Shown: in pieces, positions 1-13,560 of the stretch
Layout: each line of letters opens with the position of its first letter
How positions within the stretch are numbered: position 1 is the first letter of the stretch
DNA from: Cryptomeria japonica
Taxonomy: Eukaryota; Streptophyta; Pinopsida; Cupressales; Cupressaceae
NCBI RefSeq assembly: GCF_030272615.1
Contig: NW_026729193.1
Span: 62,001-126,000, forward strand
Length of the DNA stretch: 64,000 nucleotides
Direction: 5' to 3'
The notes under the pieces: generated by a model
Databases searched by the model: none
Told to the model about the DNA's origin: nothing
Seen by the model: the letters and a program-made list of their open reading frames with translations, nothing else
Translations under genes and position numbers: made by a program

Positions 1-440
1 AGCTTGAATTTCTGGTTGTATTATTTTATATACTTCTCTTGACAACCACTTTCAAATGCCCTATAATGTTTTTTCTATATTTTTGTCAATTGAGTGTGTA
101 TGAGGTACCAAAGCCAAGACTTGGACTTGTTCAAATGAAGCATGGTCTGGACAAGTTATAACATTTAATCAAGCTCATAAACTGAATATTAAATTCTAGG
201 ATTTTGTCCACATGCATTATCAATCTTATTTCAGTTGAAGGCAGGAAACCAATAGCACCATTAAAAATTGTCAATTTAGTAAGAATTCTTTTACTAAAGA
301 GCAACTTTTTTGGCAACTTTCTCATTCAAAATAATTTACTTGATTGAACTCATAAAACAATACATTTTAGGAACTACAAAGTAATATTTTTAAACTAAGA
401 ACCATGCAACAAACTAACAAAAGGGTGTATAGGGGTAATA
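1..440. other. Spacer, no gene seen
   Basis: Moderately AT-rich sequence with only short chance reading frames on either strand. I see no domain, repeat or splice structure that supports a gene. Confidence 0.5.
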
Positions 441-1710
441 GAGAAAATATTTTAAAAAATTGACATGAATATTGAAAATATTAATCGATGTGATAATTTT
501 TTTAATGTAAAATTGAATAAATTTTAAATTAATATAATTTTTTATTTAATAAAAAATTTAAATTAAGAAAAAATTATATAATTAATATTTTTACAAATTT
601 TAATAAAATAGAAGTTCACATTATTATTCTATCATCTTATATTGTTATTATATTATTATTTTTAATCTTATCATAATAGTAATGTATCACTAATTATATA
701 TTTATATGAAACACCTACATTAACACTCAAATAACTTCATTCTTAAAAACAATAAGAACTTACTGATCATAAACAATTTTTAAAATATTTTTGATTAAGG
801 CAAAACCAGATTTTGAAGGGACCTAAAACCCTTTAGAATAAAATTACATATAATGTATCATTAAAGCTCAACAAAACAAAATAGACAAGAAAAACAACAA
901 GATTCATAGAAAAAGAAGATAAATAGAGAGGAACCTAGCCCAAAACCATAAAAAAGGTAGCAAAATGCTAGTTGAAGAACATAGCAACACCAACAGATGA
1001 CACAACACTAACCCAGGTTCTTTAAAGTTTCAGAAACTTCAACTCCAAGTTGATTCATCCTTTGGGCCACTTCCTTCAACTCCAATATGTCATGAGGCAT
1101 ATTAGCAATCTTCTTCTTTGTACTTGCCCTAGTTCTCTAGCTTGGACCCGAAGTATCCTCAGAACCTAGATCTTTATCCTTGTCTAGGTCAACAAAAACC
1201 CTATCTTGGTGAATTTTTCCAATCTTGGCCACCACAATACTCATATTATCAACCGATGATTTGACAATTTTGTGACTATATTGCATAAATTTTGCATAGG
1301 GTGGTCTCACATATTATTGATCCCCTATTCCACTTCCCTAAACTTGTTATCATTAAAATGTTAATGAGATATCATCCATAACTTGTTAATGATTTTTAAA
1401 ATGTTCCAAAGATATCATCCATAACTAAAATGAACAATTTTTATTTTTTTAAAAATTGTATATCATATTTTTACACATAAAATTACATTAATCATCATAA
1501 AGAAATAAGAAAAGAATTATTTTAAAAAATTGACATTAAAAGTACAAAATATTAATTAATGTGACAATTTTTAGAAATAAAATAAAACAATCTTTAAATT
1601 TATAAAATGTTTATGTATATTATTAATTTAAACTAATAGTAATATTAGAAATCTAAACCTTAAAGTTTTATGAAAACTAAAAAAGCTAAGAACCAAGAAA
1701 TATTAAAGAG
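440..1710. repeat. AT-rich block A, interrupted by an insertion
   Basis: Two parts of this block (about 690-810 and 1,430-1,700) match 38,700-39,095 in the same order and orientation; shared words include gaaacacctacatta and the run around ttgtatatcatattttta. The stretch from about 815 to 1,425 has no counterpart in the second copy and so looks like an insertion. The segment near 440-530 also resembles 1,515-1,570, so the block contains internal repetition. It could be a degenerate non-coding element or a flank carried in the same duplication as the peroxidase genes. Boundaries are by eye. Confidence 0.55.
815..1425 (-). mobile_element. Inserted repeat-derived fragment with ORF remnant
   Basis: This is absent from the otherwise similar block at 38.7-39.1 kb. 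Read on the minus strand, about 1,330-1,015 gives a nearly open, charged, helix-prone stretch (words like DLDKDKDLGSED, RASTKKKIANM, LELKEVAQRMNQL) ending in a stop, followed by an A-rich tail region in the same orientation. This resembles the C-terminal coiled-coil part of a repeat-encoded protein. I cannot place it in a family. Confidence 0.35.
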
Positions 1711-1715
1711 AGAAA

Positions 1716-1757
1716 AAATATTTAAATGTTTAAATATTTAAATGTTTAAATATTTAA
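1716..1757. repeat. Short 16-bp tandem repeat, self-complementary
   Basis: A 16-base unit of the type atttaaatgtttaaat is repeated about two and a half times. The unit is largely palindromic, so it can form AT-only hairpins. It is a simple repeat with no inferred function. Confidence 0.7.
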
Positions 1758-1803
1758 AACAAAAAAAGTATAAAAACCAATATTTATTATTTTAGGTTAA
1801 ATT

Positions 1804-2545
1804 ATGATGAAATTGAATAATGGTGTAGACATTAGCATACGTAGTGATGTTAGAGTTCCAACTGTTTTAATAAACATATATGCAAAATCTGGAAGCATTG
1901 ACAAGGCAAGTGAACTATTTCAAAATGCCTCAAAGAAATGTGGTCACATGGAATGGATATGTTGAAAACGCTTTAGAAAATTTCAAGCAAATGCAAAATT
2001 GACAGGTGTGAATTCAACTTCTACAACCTTTGCTAGCATCCTTCTTGCCTATGCCAAAATGGTAGCTTTGGAACAAGGTATGGAGATTCATCAAAGTATA
2101 AAAGGATAAATAAATATAATTAGATGTTGTAGTTGCAACTATTTTGGTAGACATATGCAAAAAGTGAAAGCATCCTCCCTTCCTTTGCTAAAATGGGAGA
2201 TTTGTCGAATAGGGTATGGACATCTCTCAAACAAAAAAGGATAGAAAAATTTTGTTAGATGTTCGAGTCATCATCGTCCTTGTTGACATGTATTAAAAAT
2301 GTGGAAGCAATAGAGCATGTTTGAGAAAATACCTCAAAGAAATGTGGTCTCATGGAATTCCACGGTCAAAGGATATGTACAACATAGATTTGTTGAAATT
2401 ACTTTAGAAACTTTCAAGAAAATGTAATTGGCAAGTGTAAAGCCAAATTCCACAACCTTTGCAAGCATATTTCATGCCTTTGCCAAAATGGGAGCTTTCA
2501 AATAGAGCATGGATATCCATCAAAGCATGAAAAAGGCTTGTAATT
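1804..2545 (+). pseudogene. PPR-protein gene relic (plant PLS-type repeats)
   Basis: Pieces in all three forward frames spell typical plant pentatricopeptide repeat text: TVLINIYAKSGSIDKASELF, then MPQRNVVTWNGYVEN in another frame, then STTFASILLAYAKM and LEQGMEIHQSI. The series repeats further on with a VVSWNS-like word near 2,340-2,360 and a second STTFASIF / AFAKMGAF stretch near 2,445-2,500. About three repeat blocks are visible. They are broken by many stops and frame changes, and no start, organelle transit peptide or C-terminal domain can be found. PPR proteins normally bind organellar RNA; this copy cannot encode one. Its closely spaced, intron-free layout fits the mostly intronless PPR family. 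Confidence 0.8.
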
Positions 2546-2699
2546 TGTATGATAGAATTTGAACACAAACACACAAAAAATTATATAATTTGAGCACAAA
2601 AAACAATGAAAACTACTAATGAGATAATACAATGGAACAAAAAAAAATATAGAATTTATTATAGATATTTTTAGAATCAAATCTTTTGTCTGTGCAAAG

Positions 2700-3465
2700 A
2701 TTTCAGAAAATAAAACTCATAGAGGCCATGTCAAGTGGCGTTCCTCAAGACTCCGCACAAATTGTACCCTGCTATCAACAATGCTTGATAAGAAAAAATA
2801 ATGTGAGTTTGCAAGAAAAAATTATGAAACCCTACCACAATTTTTTTTTTTTTAATGAGTCAAACCAAAACCAATCCCTATACAACTGCTACTTCAATTA
2901 AATCATAGTAAATAAAAAGTGGATCTAAAAATATTAGATTTTTATGATAGCAAATATTTCACAATTGAAATACAGTTTGATTCAAATCTATATAAATGAA
3001 AATGAGAATTTAATTTTTAGACATGGCAAATTTTTTTTTAAAAAATTGAGATCATAACAAGTAACTTACCTCGAGATTCTCAATAAATTTTTCCCTACTA
3101 TCAACAATACCAATTAAAATAAATGGGTAGAGTTTGCAGGAAACTTTTAGAAACCCTACCATAGTAGGAGACAAACCAAAACCAATATCCATACAAGTAT
3201 TTCTTCAGTCAATTTATGGTAAATGAAAAGTGGATCTAAAATTATTGGGGTTATCGTTAAGATCATAACAGGTAACTTACCTCAATATTCTACACAAATT
3301 TTTCTCTACTATCAACAATGTCAATGAAAATAAATGAGAAAAGTCTTGAGAATTTTTTTAGAAACCTTGCCATAGTAGGAGACAAACCAAAACCAATCTC
3401 CATACAATCGCTTCTTCAAACAATTTACAACAAATGAAAAGTGGATATAAATTTATTGGGATTTA
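2700..3465. repeat. Three diverged copies of a ~210-bp repeat
   Basis: Three blocks share an ordered set of words: a cctcaagattct-like start, ctatcaacaatg, agaaaccctaccatagtagg, agacaaaccaaaaccaatc, then aatgaaaagtggatctaaa. Matching points lie near 2,743, 3,069 and about 3,280. Spacing between units 2 and 3 is about 211 bp. Units 1 and 2 are about 326 bp apart because unit 1 is followed by extra AT-rich sequence (about 2,935-3,045). Short reading frames here are not conserved between units, so it looks non-coding. Confidence 0.75.
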
Positions 3466-3469
3466 AGGG

Positions 3470-3915
3470 CTAAGATTTCATGACTGAAATTTGATTTGAT
3501 ATAGAGATTTATAAATACTCAATCAAATAGAAATTGAGAGGCAAATTTATACTCACCTATATGCATATGAATGGTTGTATAGTGCAAAATCACATTTTCT
3601 CCTTCCACCAAAAAATATGAAAAGTGAAATTTTTTTACCACTAGAATTTGGCATGCACGACATGACTTTTTTAGTGGGATCTTCTAACATATATAGCCTA
3701 TTGGACTAAAAATAAGATAAGAAAATATTGGATGATTATGATGATGGATATAATGCTCCAACAACAAAATAATTGATAATAACATGGGAAAGGATTAATT
3801 TATTTCGCTTTTTTTAGAGTTAGAAGAGAAATAAAAATAATGATGTTTCAATCCTTCATCAACCTACAAAGTAATAGTTTTAAATTCACTTTTTGTTTTC
3901 AATCTAGTGTCTCCT
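3470..3915. other. Spacer, no gene seen
   Basis: AT-rich sequence without a recognisable domain or repeat match elsewhere in the window. Confidence 0.4.
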
Positions 3916-3919
3916 ATGG

Positions 3920-5050
3920 TTGAGGGTTAGATGGAAATCCACACTTGTGATTATGGGTTATTTATTTTTTGTTTTGGCTCTCTTGAAGATCGAGATGGTA
4001 TCCTTGATGTGGGGATTTGGAACTGGGTTCTTATCCTCTCTATATTTGGGTAAGAAATACCTATCTTTCCCTACAATTTTGGTTTTAATCAACTTATGAA
4101 GCTATTGGTAATACAGTGGGTTGTTTCCTTAAGGTGAACTTAGATACTAGTAACTTCTTTGATACTACCTATGCCTATATCCTTGTGGATATGGATTTGT
4201 GAATAAATTTTTTGGTAAAGATATTTATTTAGGTGAATGAACAAATTTGGACTCAAATGATTGTTCACGACAGTATTCTCTTTCACCATAGACATTTTGA
4301 TACTATGCATTTGGCCTCTACTTGTCTTCTTGGCTCTCATCTTAGGTGTTCCTCTACTTGGTGAAAGAATTATCTTATGAGTCATTTCAAGATTTTCCCT
4401 TATGACTCAAATGATGATTCAAATGATCCTATGGATTTTGTCCCTCCTTCCCCTATCACTTCGACCAATTTAGATGCCCTATATTTTGTCTCCTCTTTCG
4501 GTGCCCTAGTGCCCTATGACTTGGACTGCTCTCCTCTTCCTTCATTTGTTATACATACTCAATCTCTCCCTTTGGTTATTCTAGATATTCAATCTCTATT
4601 GCAAGAGGTGTCTCTCTCTAGGCCCGGTCTCATTTGGGTGGAATTTATTTTAATGATGCCTCCTCCCCTACTCACTAAATCTCCATTCATGATGATTCAT
4701 TTTCTAGGTCAGTTGTTTGACACAAGGATGAAAAGTCATTATTTGAAAGTATTTTCTTCTTAGGTAGTTCTGTTGGGGATAAAGTTGGATTTAAACTCAG
4801 ATTTTAATTGATTTTCTTAGTTGTTTGCTAGTTTTTTGGTTTCACTATAGGATTATTCACTTGCAAGTTGGTTGTTGAGTTGTTTCAATCCTCCTTTTTT
4901 ATACACTATTCATTTTTGAGTAATTTCAATCCTCATTTATTTTTCGTTGTTGATAGTAACCTCTTTGGTAACCTCCTTGTTTTGTTCCAAGGTTTGGTCC
5001 TTGTAAAAAGTAAACCTTACCTTAATAAAAAACATTGTCATGTTTACTTA
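3920..5050 (+). mobile_element. LINE ORF1 remnant (gag-like, zinc-knuckle region)
   Basis: Forward-frame fragments follow the layout of plant LINE ORF1 proteins of the DUF4283 type. A stretch reading AIGNTVGCFLKVNLD then YILVDMDL lies at about 4,095-4,200, followed by a W.QMIVHDSILF.HRHFD stretch where the family has its cysteine knuckle. A longer open stretch (4,377-4,763) rich in Pro and Ser matches the variable tail. No endonuclease or reverse transcriptase follows. Several stops and frame changes break it. The family call rests on motif order, not on any strong single motif. Confidence 0.45.
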
Positions 5051-6430
5051 AAAAATACTCGAGTCATCATATTCTTCTACATATGATGTCATTTACTAGA
5101 GCTAAAATAAGTACATCTCAATTTGCATTATATATTTTGTATTCAAAATAAATGTGATATTGGATCTATAATTCAATGTACTAGTTTCAAATTTAATACG
5201 TCAGAATTTTATTAGGTGAAATTGAGTAGGAGATGGAGCTACTATACATAAATATATTTTTAAACATATTTTTTTAAAGTACTAAAATAAATAAAATTAA
5301 ACTGATTAGAAAATTGGAATATAGTATGACAATAGTGTTTTTATTTTATAGAACCTTAGCTACTCATATTCATACTAGATAAAAATATTTAATTAAATTT
5401 ACTGTTTGCAAGTCAAAAACTTAGAATCATATTAATATTTGAAATAAAATACAAGTATTTTTTTGTTTGGAGAAACTTGAGCTTTTACCCTGATTCAGGC
5501 CTAGAGAGACCCCTCACGAAGGATCTCTTCTCACTTAGACCACTTCTCAAGGGCCATCTTTCCTTATTAACACACTTCACTTGTAAATTATTATTATTAA
5601 TACATATTTTTCTTATCAATAGGTAATAGTATGGAAATTTTATTTGGAATTTATGCTATGACTATGATAAGGTAGTAGTATACTATTAATTAGGTGGACT
5701 ATGAATTTGATTCTATTGCTAAACTATTATGAGTTAATGGCCCTGCTAGTTCATATTTTTTTACCTAGGTGGTATAAATAGGGATATTGTAGAAATTTGG
5801 TTTTTTATCATCATTTATTGAAAAAGGTCCAAGTGAATTTATCACTAATTATTCAGGGTTAAATGTTATTTCCCTATAAAAAGGAGATTGTGAAAGTATT
5901 TCTTGAGCTATTAGATCAGAGAGTTTTAATTTTTTTATACTTTTATGTTATTGGTTGTTTTCATTAATATGGTCATAAATCTCTCACACCGTATTGTATG
6001 TCTAAAAAAGGGTTTATAAATATCATGAACCTATTGGAAAGGATTCTTGAATACCCTATATGTATACAATTTTATTATTATCATGATTCTAGTAAAATAT
6101 ACACCTATTTGTGTGTTTCTCAGGCTAACTATTTTTCTCGAAGAATAAAAATTATTCTATCATATAATATTTTAAAGATCAAAATACTTGTATGTATTTG
6201 TATTGGAAGAGATTCAAAGAGCTACTAAAATAGATATAAACTTGGATCAATTCTTACAATATACACTCTTTAGTAGTTATATAATATACTTAAGTGATGT
6301 GATCAAATAATTTAGTTTAGTATAACAATATGGGATATGGAGGTATACTAGTAATTTCACACTAGAGAATCGCTTGATATTGTAATATTGATTAAAAAAA
6401 TTATATGAATTTTGATTATTTCATTTCCTA
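5050..6430. other. AT-rich spacer
   Basis: No convincing gene. The short open frame near 5,998-6,228 has no recognisable motif and low-complexity composition. A small patch at about 5,480-5,590 is less AT-rich and may be an old repeat, but nothing identifies it. Confidence 0.4.
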
Positions 6431-6434
6431 ATGT

Positions 6435-6835
6435 TTTTTTGAAAAGAAGGGGGTGAAAATTTATTCAAAACAAATCAAGAAGTATAAAGCAGAATTCCCA
6501 AGGCTATACAAAGAACACCCAATAACCGACAAATTGAGGTCCCAAAAAGAACTCCACCAAAAAAACAACTACAAAATTTTATCCTCCCTATTTAACTTTT
6601 CCAAAGTCTCAGTATACTCAGGACCCAAGAGACCCCAATCATTCAAATCCCACCTATCCAATTTCTTTGAAGGTCATTTTGCCAAACAATCAAAAACTCT
6701 ATTCCAATCACAAGGAATATGACAAAAAAAAATATTATCCAAAGAAGAGCACAAATTCAAGATTTTCTTTATCACTAGGGCTAAATGGCAATTAACTTCA
6801 TCTATATGTTGCACATTCTATTTCCTTTCATAGCT
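6435..6835 (-). mobile_element. LINE 3' end with RNase H tail, minus strand
   Basis: Read on the minus strand, about 6,770-6,660 gives FCHIPCDWNRVFDCLAK. This fits the end of the RNase H domain in plant LINE ORF2 (usual pattern HI.R..N..AD.LAK). It is followed by a Trp-rich stretch and an untranslated tail that ends at the g/c-rich run near 6,447. Only the last part of the domain survives and it is out of frame with the upstream part. Confidence 0.5.
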
Positions 6836-6839
6836 TACT

Positions 6840-8865
6840 ATGATTCCTTGTTAGTATTAATATTTATTAAATATAAATTGGATTAAATTATGTATTTATA
6901 TATGAACTTGTAGTTGTAGAATGGTACTAATTTTTAGTTAATTACTTCAAAAATATGATTAATTTATTGGTATATCTTAAAGGAGAAATGATAAAATATA
7001 AGAATAATAGTATGTTAGCTAATAAAATTAATAGCTTTCATATTCTAATTTATGATTTTATTTATTTTAAAGTACAGGGATTCAAAGAAAGCCATTAAAG
7101 TATGATATAAGGATAAGATTACAATTATGGTAGGCTAATCATTCAATACATAATGTACAAGATTCAATTATTCTATGTGCACATTAATTTACAATTTATA
7201 TTTAGTGCTTAGAGACATTATTCCTACCTAAGTCACCTAACTTTTAGTTATCCATGTTTTTTTTAATGAATGGATGGTACACTTGATTTAAAATGTAATT
7301 ATTAAATGATTAGTAGGTTAGATTTTTCCTCTTTGTCTAACACAACATTGTTTGCTCTTATATTATTTTGTAAACCTTAAAATTTAATAATTTTTAATTA
7401 CTCTTTTGTTGCTCATCACACCTAGATACAATGCAACAACAAAAAGACTTACTTGGATTAGAAAAAACATGAAAACCAAAAATATAGAAAACCAAGATCA
7501 AAATCTTAGATATTTAAGTATTTTCCTATCAATTTTTAATTCTTTAGATTGTTGCAGAAAGATACAAGAGAAGATCATTCTATGTTTTCAATTAAATCCA
7601 CATTTAATTTATATGCCCCTCAATTTTCATAAACTAAAAGCTAATAAATCTATCCGAGAACAATAAGATCAATTACCATGTTAGTTTCAAAAATAAACTT
7701 AAGCTAACCAAAACCTAGTACAAGAAAGAGAACAAATAAAATTATTTGAGCAATGATATGAAATCAAAATAGCAAAATAGAGTTACTTCCTATAAGATAT
7801 GTAAATAATCAATAACTAAAATAAATATTATGAGAGTTCACATAAACATGAACAAATCAAAACCTATATTGGATACATATGTAGCATCGAGGAAAGGAAA
7901 AACTAATCAATGAAAAAGGTAGCTCTGACTACAAAAAGTAGGTAGGATTTACATTTATGAAAAAAATAATATACCATTATTAAACAACTCACTACAAGTA
8001 AGTAAGTTAAATTAATTGTATAGGAAAATACAAAATATCTAACTAAGAAAAATTAAGAACCAGTGCTAAGAGATTCACCATTTTGATGAAGTCTAGAATT
8101 TATTGAGAGAATGGTTTGTTAATAAACATTGACATTTTTTAGTGGAATATTGCTATTATTAATCCACTTATAGGGACTTACCAATACCGTGCACTAGTAA
8201 TATTGATACTTTACTATTTTAGAGGTTATGCTTAGGGTTAAAAATTTCCTCGTCATAGCCCTTTATGAAATTATTGTAAAATAGTAGTGAACACTACTTA
8301 ACAAGACCCCATCAAAATTCCTTCACACAAAGAGTACCTCATCAACTAGAGTGTATGGAATGTCTTAAAATCTATATGCTATATTCCTAATTATAGTGAA
8401 TTCATTTGGGTGGTGTCCATTTTTCATATATCTAAATCCTGCTCATTCCATCCTTACCTTTTGCTATTCCTACTCAATCCAATAAGGGGATCCTTAGTCA
8501 AATGCTAGCATGCATAACCTCTAATGACTTTAATGAGCTTGATATCTAAAGAATTTTTAAGAATTTTTGTGATTGAATAAGCATGCCTCTTGTTGATTTC
8601 TCCATCGATGAGAGTTCTTCAATGCTAGAATGGATCATCATTGTTGTTTTGTTATTTGGTACCAAATGTTTTCAAAAATTTTAAACCATTCACCAAAGAA
8701 TAGGTTTCCTTCTATAAGTTATGCCCGATCTTGTAATCCTTGAGAACCTAGCTATTATTGATCCTCTTTCTCTTCTTTGGGTGAGGATAATAGTAATGTT
8801 GTATTTGCTACCATGCACGTATACAATGAAGTCTTTTGAGAAGTTAGAATTTCTTAATAGAAAAA
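6840..8865. other. AT-rich spacer
   Basis: Only short frames without motifs occur, including overlapping opposite-strand frames at 8,690-8,933. I see no gene or identifiable repeat in this 2-kb stretch. Confidence 0.4.
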
Positions 8866-9444
8866 TGTCTATGATTGTTTTCTTAATCACACCTTTATTC
8901 TCACAATTGTCCACTCAAACAAATATTTCTTAAACATGAATATAAAAGAAATTATTATTTTTATAATATTTTAAATATTTAATTAAAATATCTTTTAATA
9001 TTAAAAAAAAAATCTCAAAAATATTAATTGTATTCTATAAATCTATAACATCCTTTATTTTGACACCATGTAAACATAATTTCTCTTTATAACCAGGTTT
9101 CAGCCTATAAAATAAAGAAAGCTCAAATATTACTTTTATTCTTTAAATATTTAACATCCCCTCTTTTCAATCCACATAAGCATAATTTCACTTAAAAATC
9201 GGTATTCTGCCCCTACGACCTTCGAATTAGATAAAAGAAATCCTGAAGGAGAAGAAAAGCATCTAAAGACAACACTTAGACTCAGTAATCAAAGTCTTCT
9301 GGTGATTAAAACATTAATTTAATATGGCGACTAGAACAATCCTCGTGGAAACAGAATCAGATCAGAAGTTTAATGTCTCGGTATTCTTTTTCAAAGGGGT
9401 TGACTTTGTTGTTTGCCAATTTCAAATCATTCTCTGTACATCAT

Positions 9445-9700
9445 TAACGCGTGGTCGGCTTAACGCGTGGGGTACAGAGCCATTTAATATATGTGAATAA
9501 GTCAGTAACGTGTGGGGTACAGAGCCATTTAATATATGTGAATAAGTCAGTTCCGCGAGTTAGGGCATGGAAATTTTTAAAAATAATGAAATCTCGGTGG
9601 TATTACAGTATCTTTCTAGATGCAATTTCCGCGTGATTCATGTTGCGTGTAAAATTTGGTTATGTTCAATTATAAAAGCCCGTCAATCCTTACTCCACAA
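9445..9700 (+). promoter_or_regulatory. Promoter region of peroxidase copy A
   Basis: A clean TATA box (TATAAAA, 9,671-9,677) lies about 110 bp before the start codon. Upstream are CGCG-type words: ACGCGT at 9,447-9,452 and 9,463-9,468, ACGTGT at 9,508-9,513, CCGCGA near 9,553 and CCGCGT at 9,629-9,634. Such words are the known binding class of calmodulin-binding CAMTA factors (family knowledge). That they act here, for example in a calcium or stress response, is inference. Confidence 0.6.
9462..9551 (+). repeat. Two tandem 45-bp units in the peroxidase promoter
   Basis: Units at 9,462-9,506 and 9,507-9,551 differ at one base (aacgcgtgg versus aacgtgtgg). Duplicon copy B has a single related unit (about 49,350-49,394), so the tandem state is specific to copy A. 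Confidence 0.95.
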
Positions 9701-9786
9701 TACATAGATTTGATTAGACATTCGACAGGCTTTCGATTGGGTTGCATAGATTTTTTCTCCTAAGAAAAAAGTCTCAGTTTGCAACA

Positions 9787-11259
<1,473 letters not shown>

Positions 11260-11327
11260 TAGCTGTAGAAAACGCATTCTTCTGGTATCATAGGTTTATA
11301 TTTGCTGTAGTAGTCATGATTCACTCT

Positions 11328-11367
11328 AATAAATTATGAGCGGGATCGTTGTCGATCACATAATAAA
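11328..11367 (+). terminator. Poly(A) signals of peroxidase copy A
   Basis: AATAAA occurs at 11,328-11,333 and again at 11,362-11,367, about 70 and 105 bp after the stop codon, a normal distance for a plant 3' UTR. The matching first site in copy B reads AATAGA. Confidence 0.6.
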
Positions 11368-11819
11368 TAATGTTCGTTCTTCAAAATTAATTCATACAGA
11401 TTTGCTAGTGGTGAGAAATATTCAGATTGTACGTGAATCTCTATGGCTGGAGTACTTAAAATAGAATTCGAAAATAATGGTTAATACGATGATGAATTTC
11501 ATTCTCAAAAAACTGAAATAACTATAGAATCGCATCGGAGACCATTAAATTCTTTTAGAAAATTAAAGTACAATATTTATGAATCTCTCTCTTTTTCTTT
11601 TTTTTTTTTCAATATATGAGAATGTAAACATTTATTCAGATTGTATTTAATTGATCTTTAATATCAAATGCATTAAAATTTTGAAGTCATTATGTCAAGG
11701 GTCAATCGGGAGAAAGTGTTCAAGAAAGATATAATTTATAGCAATTTAGGAAAGAAAAAATTATTTTTAAAATTATTAAAATAAATAACATTTAATTTTT
11801 TTATTTATTTTTTAACTGT

Positions 11820-13560
11820 ATTAGTGTATAAGTAAAAAATTACATTAAGGAAGGTAGTCAAAAGACTATCAATAAGACTAAAAACAATAATCTAAACAAA
11901 ACAACTAGACACTAAGCAATTAAACCAACTCAATAACAACTAGCTTTGAAATTGAAAGATGGGCTAATATCCACAACAATATTACATAACAACTCAAATA
12001 CAACCAATCTAAAGTCCATAAGAAGGACCAAAATCTATCAAGACATTACAAAGATGAAGTAACAACTATAATAATAACTTGAACAAACTTTTAAGTCAAC
12101 TAGAGAAAGTAAACTCTTTGGTATGGTGTTGGAGAGCTTGTGGCTTAATATTATCTAAATAATTTATGCACTTACAATGTTCCTTACTATCCCCTTGCAA
12201 TTTAAATAAAATTGAAACAATTTGAAACATGATGTCATAATAAAACCTTCATTTTTTGCATCCTTGTGAACTAACTATTTTAAAAATAATTATAAAATCT
12301 TGTTCTTCCATATATTAAGTAAAATAAAATGTCTAACAAAATCAAGAATCACATGATTATGAATACCAGCACCTAAAACAACTTTTTTCCAACTCAAGGA
12401 ATGATAAAAAATGGTAGGAACATGACTAAAAATAACATTCCTTTTTTTTGTTATAGAACAATCTGAGATTAAATGTTTTAATCTTTCATTCTACTGACAA
12501 AAGAGGTATTTGATAGATTGTAACGCATATTTCTGTCTATCCCTAATGGGTAACTTATAATGCAATTATTTTCATTCTAAAATTTGATCATTAGCTTCTA
12601 CTTTAGATTTCCATATTTTCCCACTTAATCGCCCCCACTTCCTTGCTTGGAACCTACATCTCCATTTTTATTCAACTTCGGATTAAGTGATGAATGAAGA
12701 AGAAGACTCAAATTGATATTTCTTAATAGAAAGAAAGAAAAGTAATATTTAGATAACCATAGTCAATCTTTAGTAAACTTGCATTGTAAGTGGGTAGAAA
12801 GTTTCATAACAAGGTCCATCGACACTAATGAGTTTGCAAAAATAGGAAATCCTTTAGACATATTGTTTAATTTAAACTTAAACTTAATAAACTTATACTA
12901 AGTCCAATTAAATGAGCAATAATCTTGAACATCACCAAAATCATGAACCCCTTTCTTAAAATTATAATAACCATGCTTAGGGAAGGCAATTGCAAGAGGC
13001 TAACCTTGATATTGCACCTACCTATTCAACCAAGTATAACAATTTCCAGGCTGAGTTACCCATGTTGTAAGGACACATATTTCTAGCTTAAGCATCAATG
13101 AACAAGCTATCAAGCCTTCAAAATTGATAGAATACAAAATAAAGCTCTTAGCTAAAAGAAGGTGTAGGAAGAATCTTATATATCCATTCAACATTTTATT
13201 ATTTCTCTTTAGCATTAGCAAGAAAAAATTGGTTATGAACTAATTTTTCCTATGGCTCTTCTCTAGAGATACCTCTAACTATCCAATTTGCAATTAAACC
13301 AAACCCTTATGTTTTAGGATCCAAGAGGCCCAACCCACCTTTAGCTTTTTTTAAAATATGTGATAATTCAATAAGCCAATATAAGCCAATAGTTCCTTGG
13401 AGAAACTATTTCAAATAATAATCCTTGCAAGAGGAAGGAAAATTATCTCTTAATTATCAAAGGGAGAGATAGATACACAAACTAACATTCTTCAGTCCAA
13501 TAACAATCTAGTAGCACCTATTATGATATTAAATAAATTTTCAAAAACACTCTCTCATCT
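11820..13560 (-). mobile_element. LINE ORF2 C-terminal remnant, minus strand
   Basis: On the minus strand, about 13,370-13,260 reads KAKGGLGLLDPKT followed by IANWIVRGISREEP, the conserved GGLGL.D......AKWI.R....PW stretch just after the reverse transcriptase in plant LINE ORF2. Further along (13,221-13,018) is a partly open stretch. Between about 12,540 and 12,300 there are weak traces of the zinc-binding and LW.IWK.R regions. Many stops and frame changes occur. The 3' end falls near 11,820, next to the edge of the peroxidase duplicon. No reverse transcriptase core is visible. Confidence 0.6.

Noticed and set aside
2686-2901. 71-codon plus-strand frame
   Set aside because: It falls in the first unit of the triplicated repeat and is not kept in the other two units.
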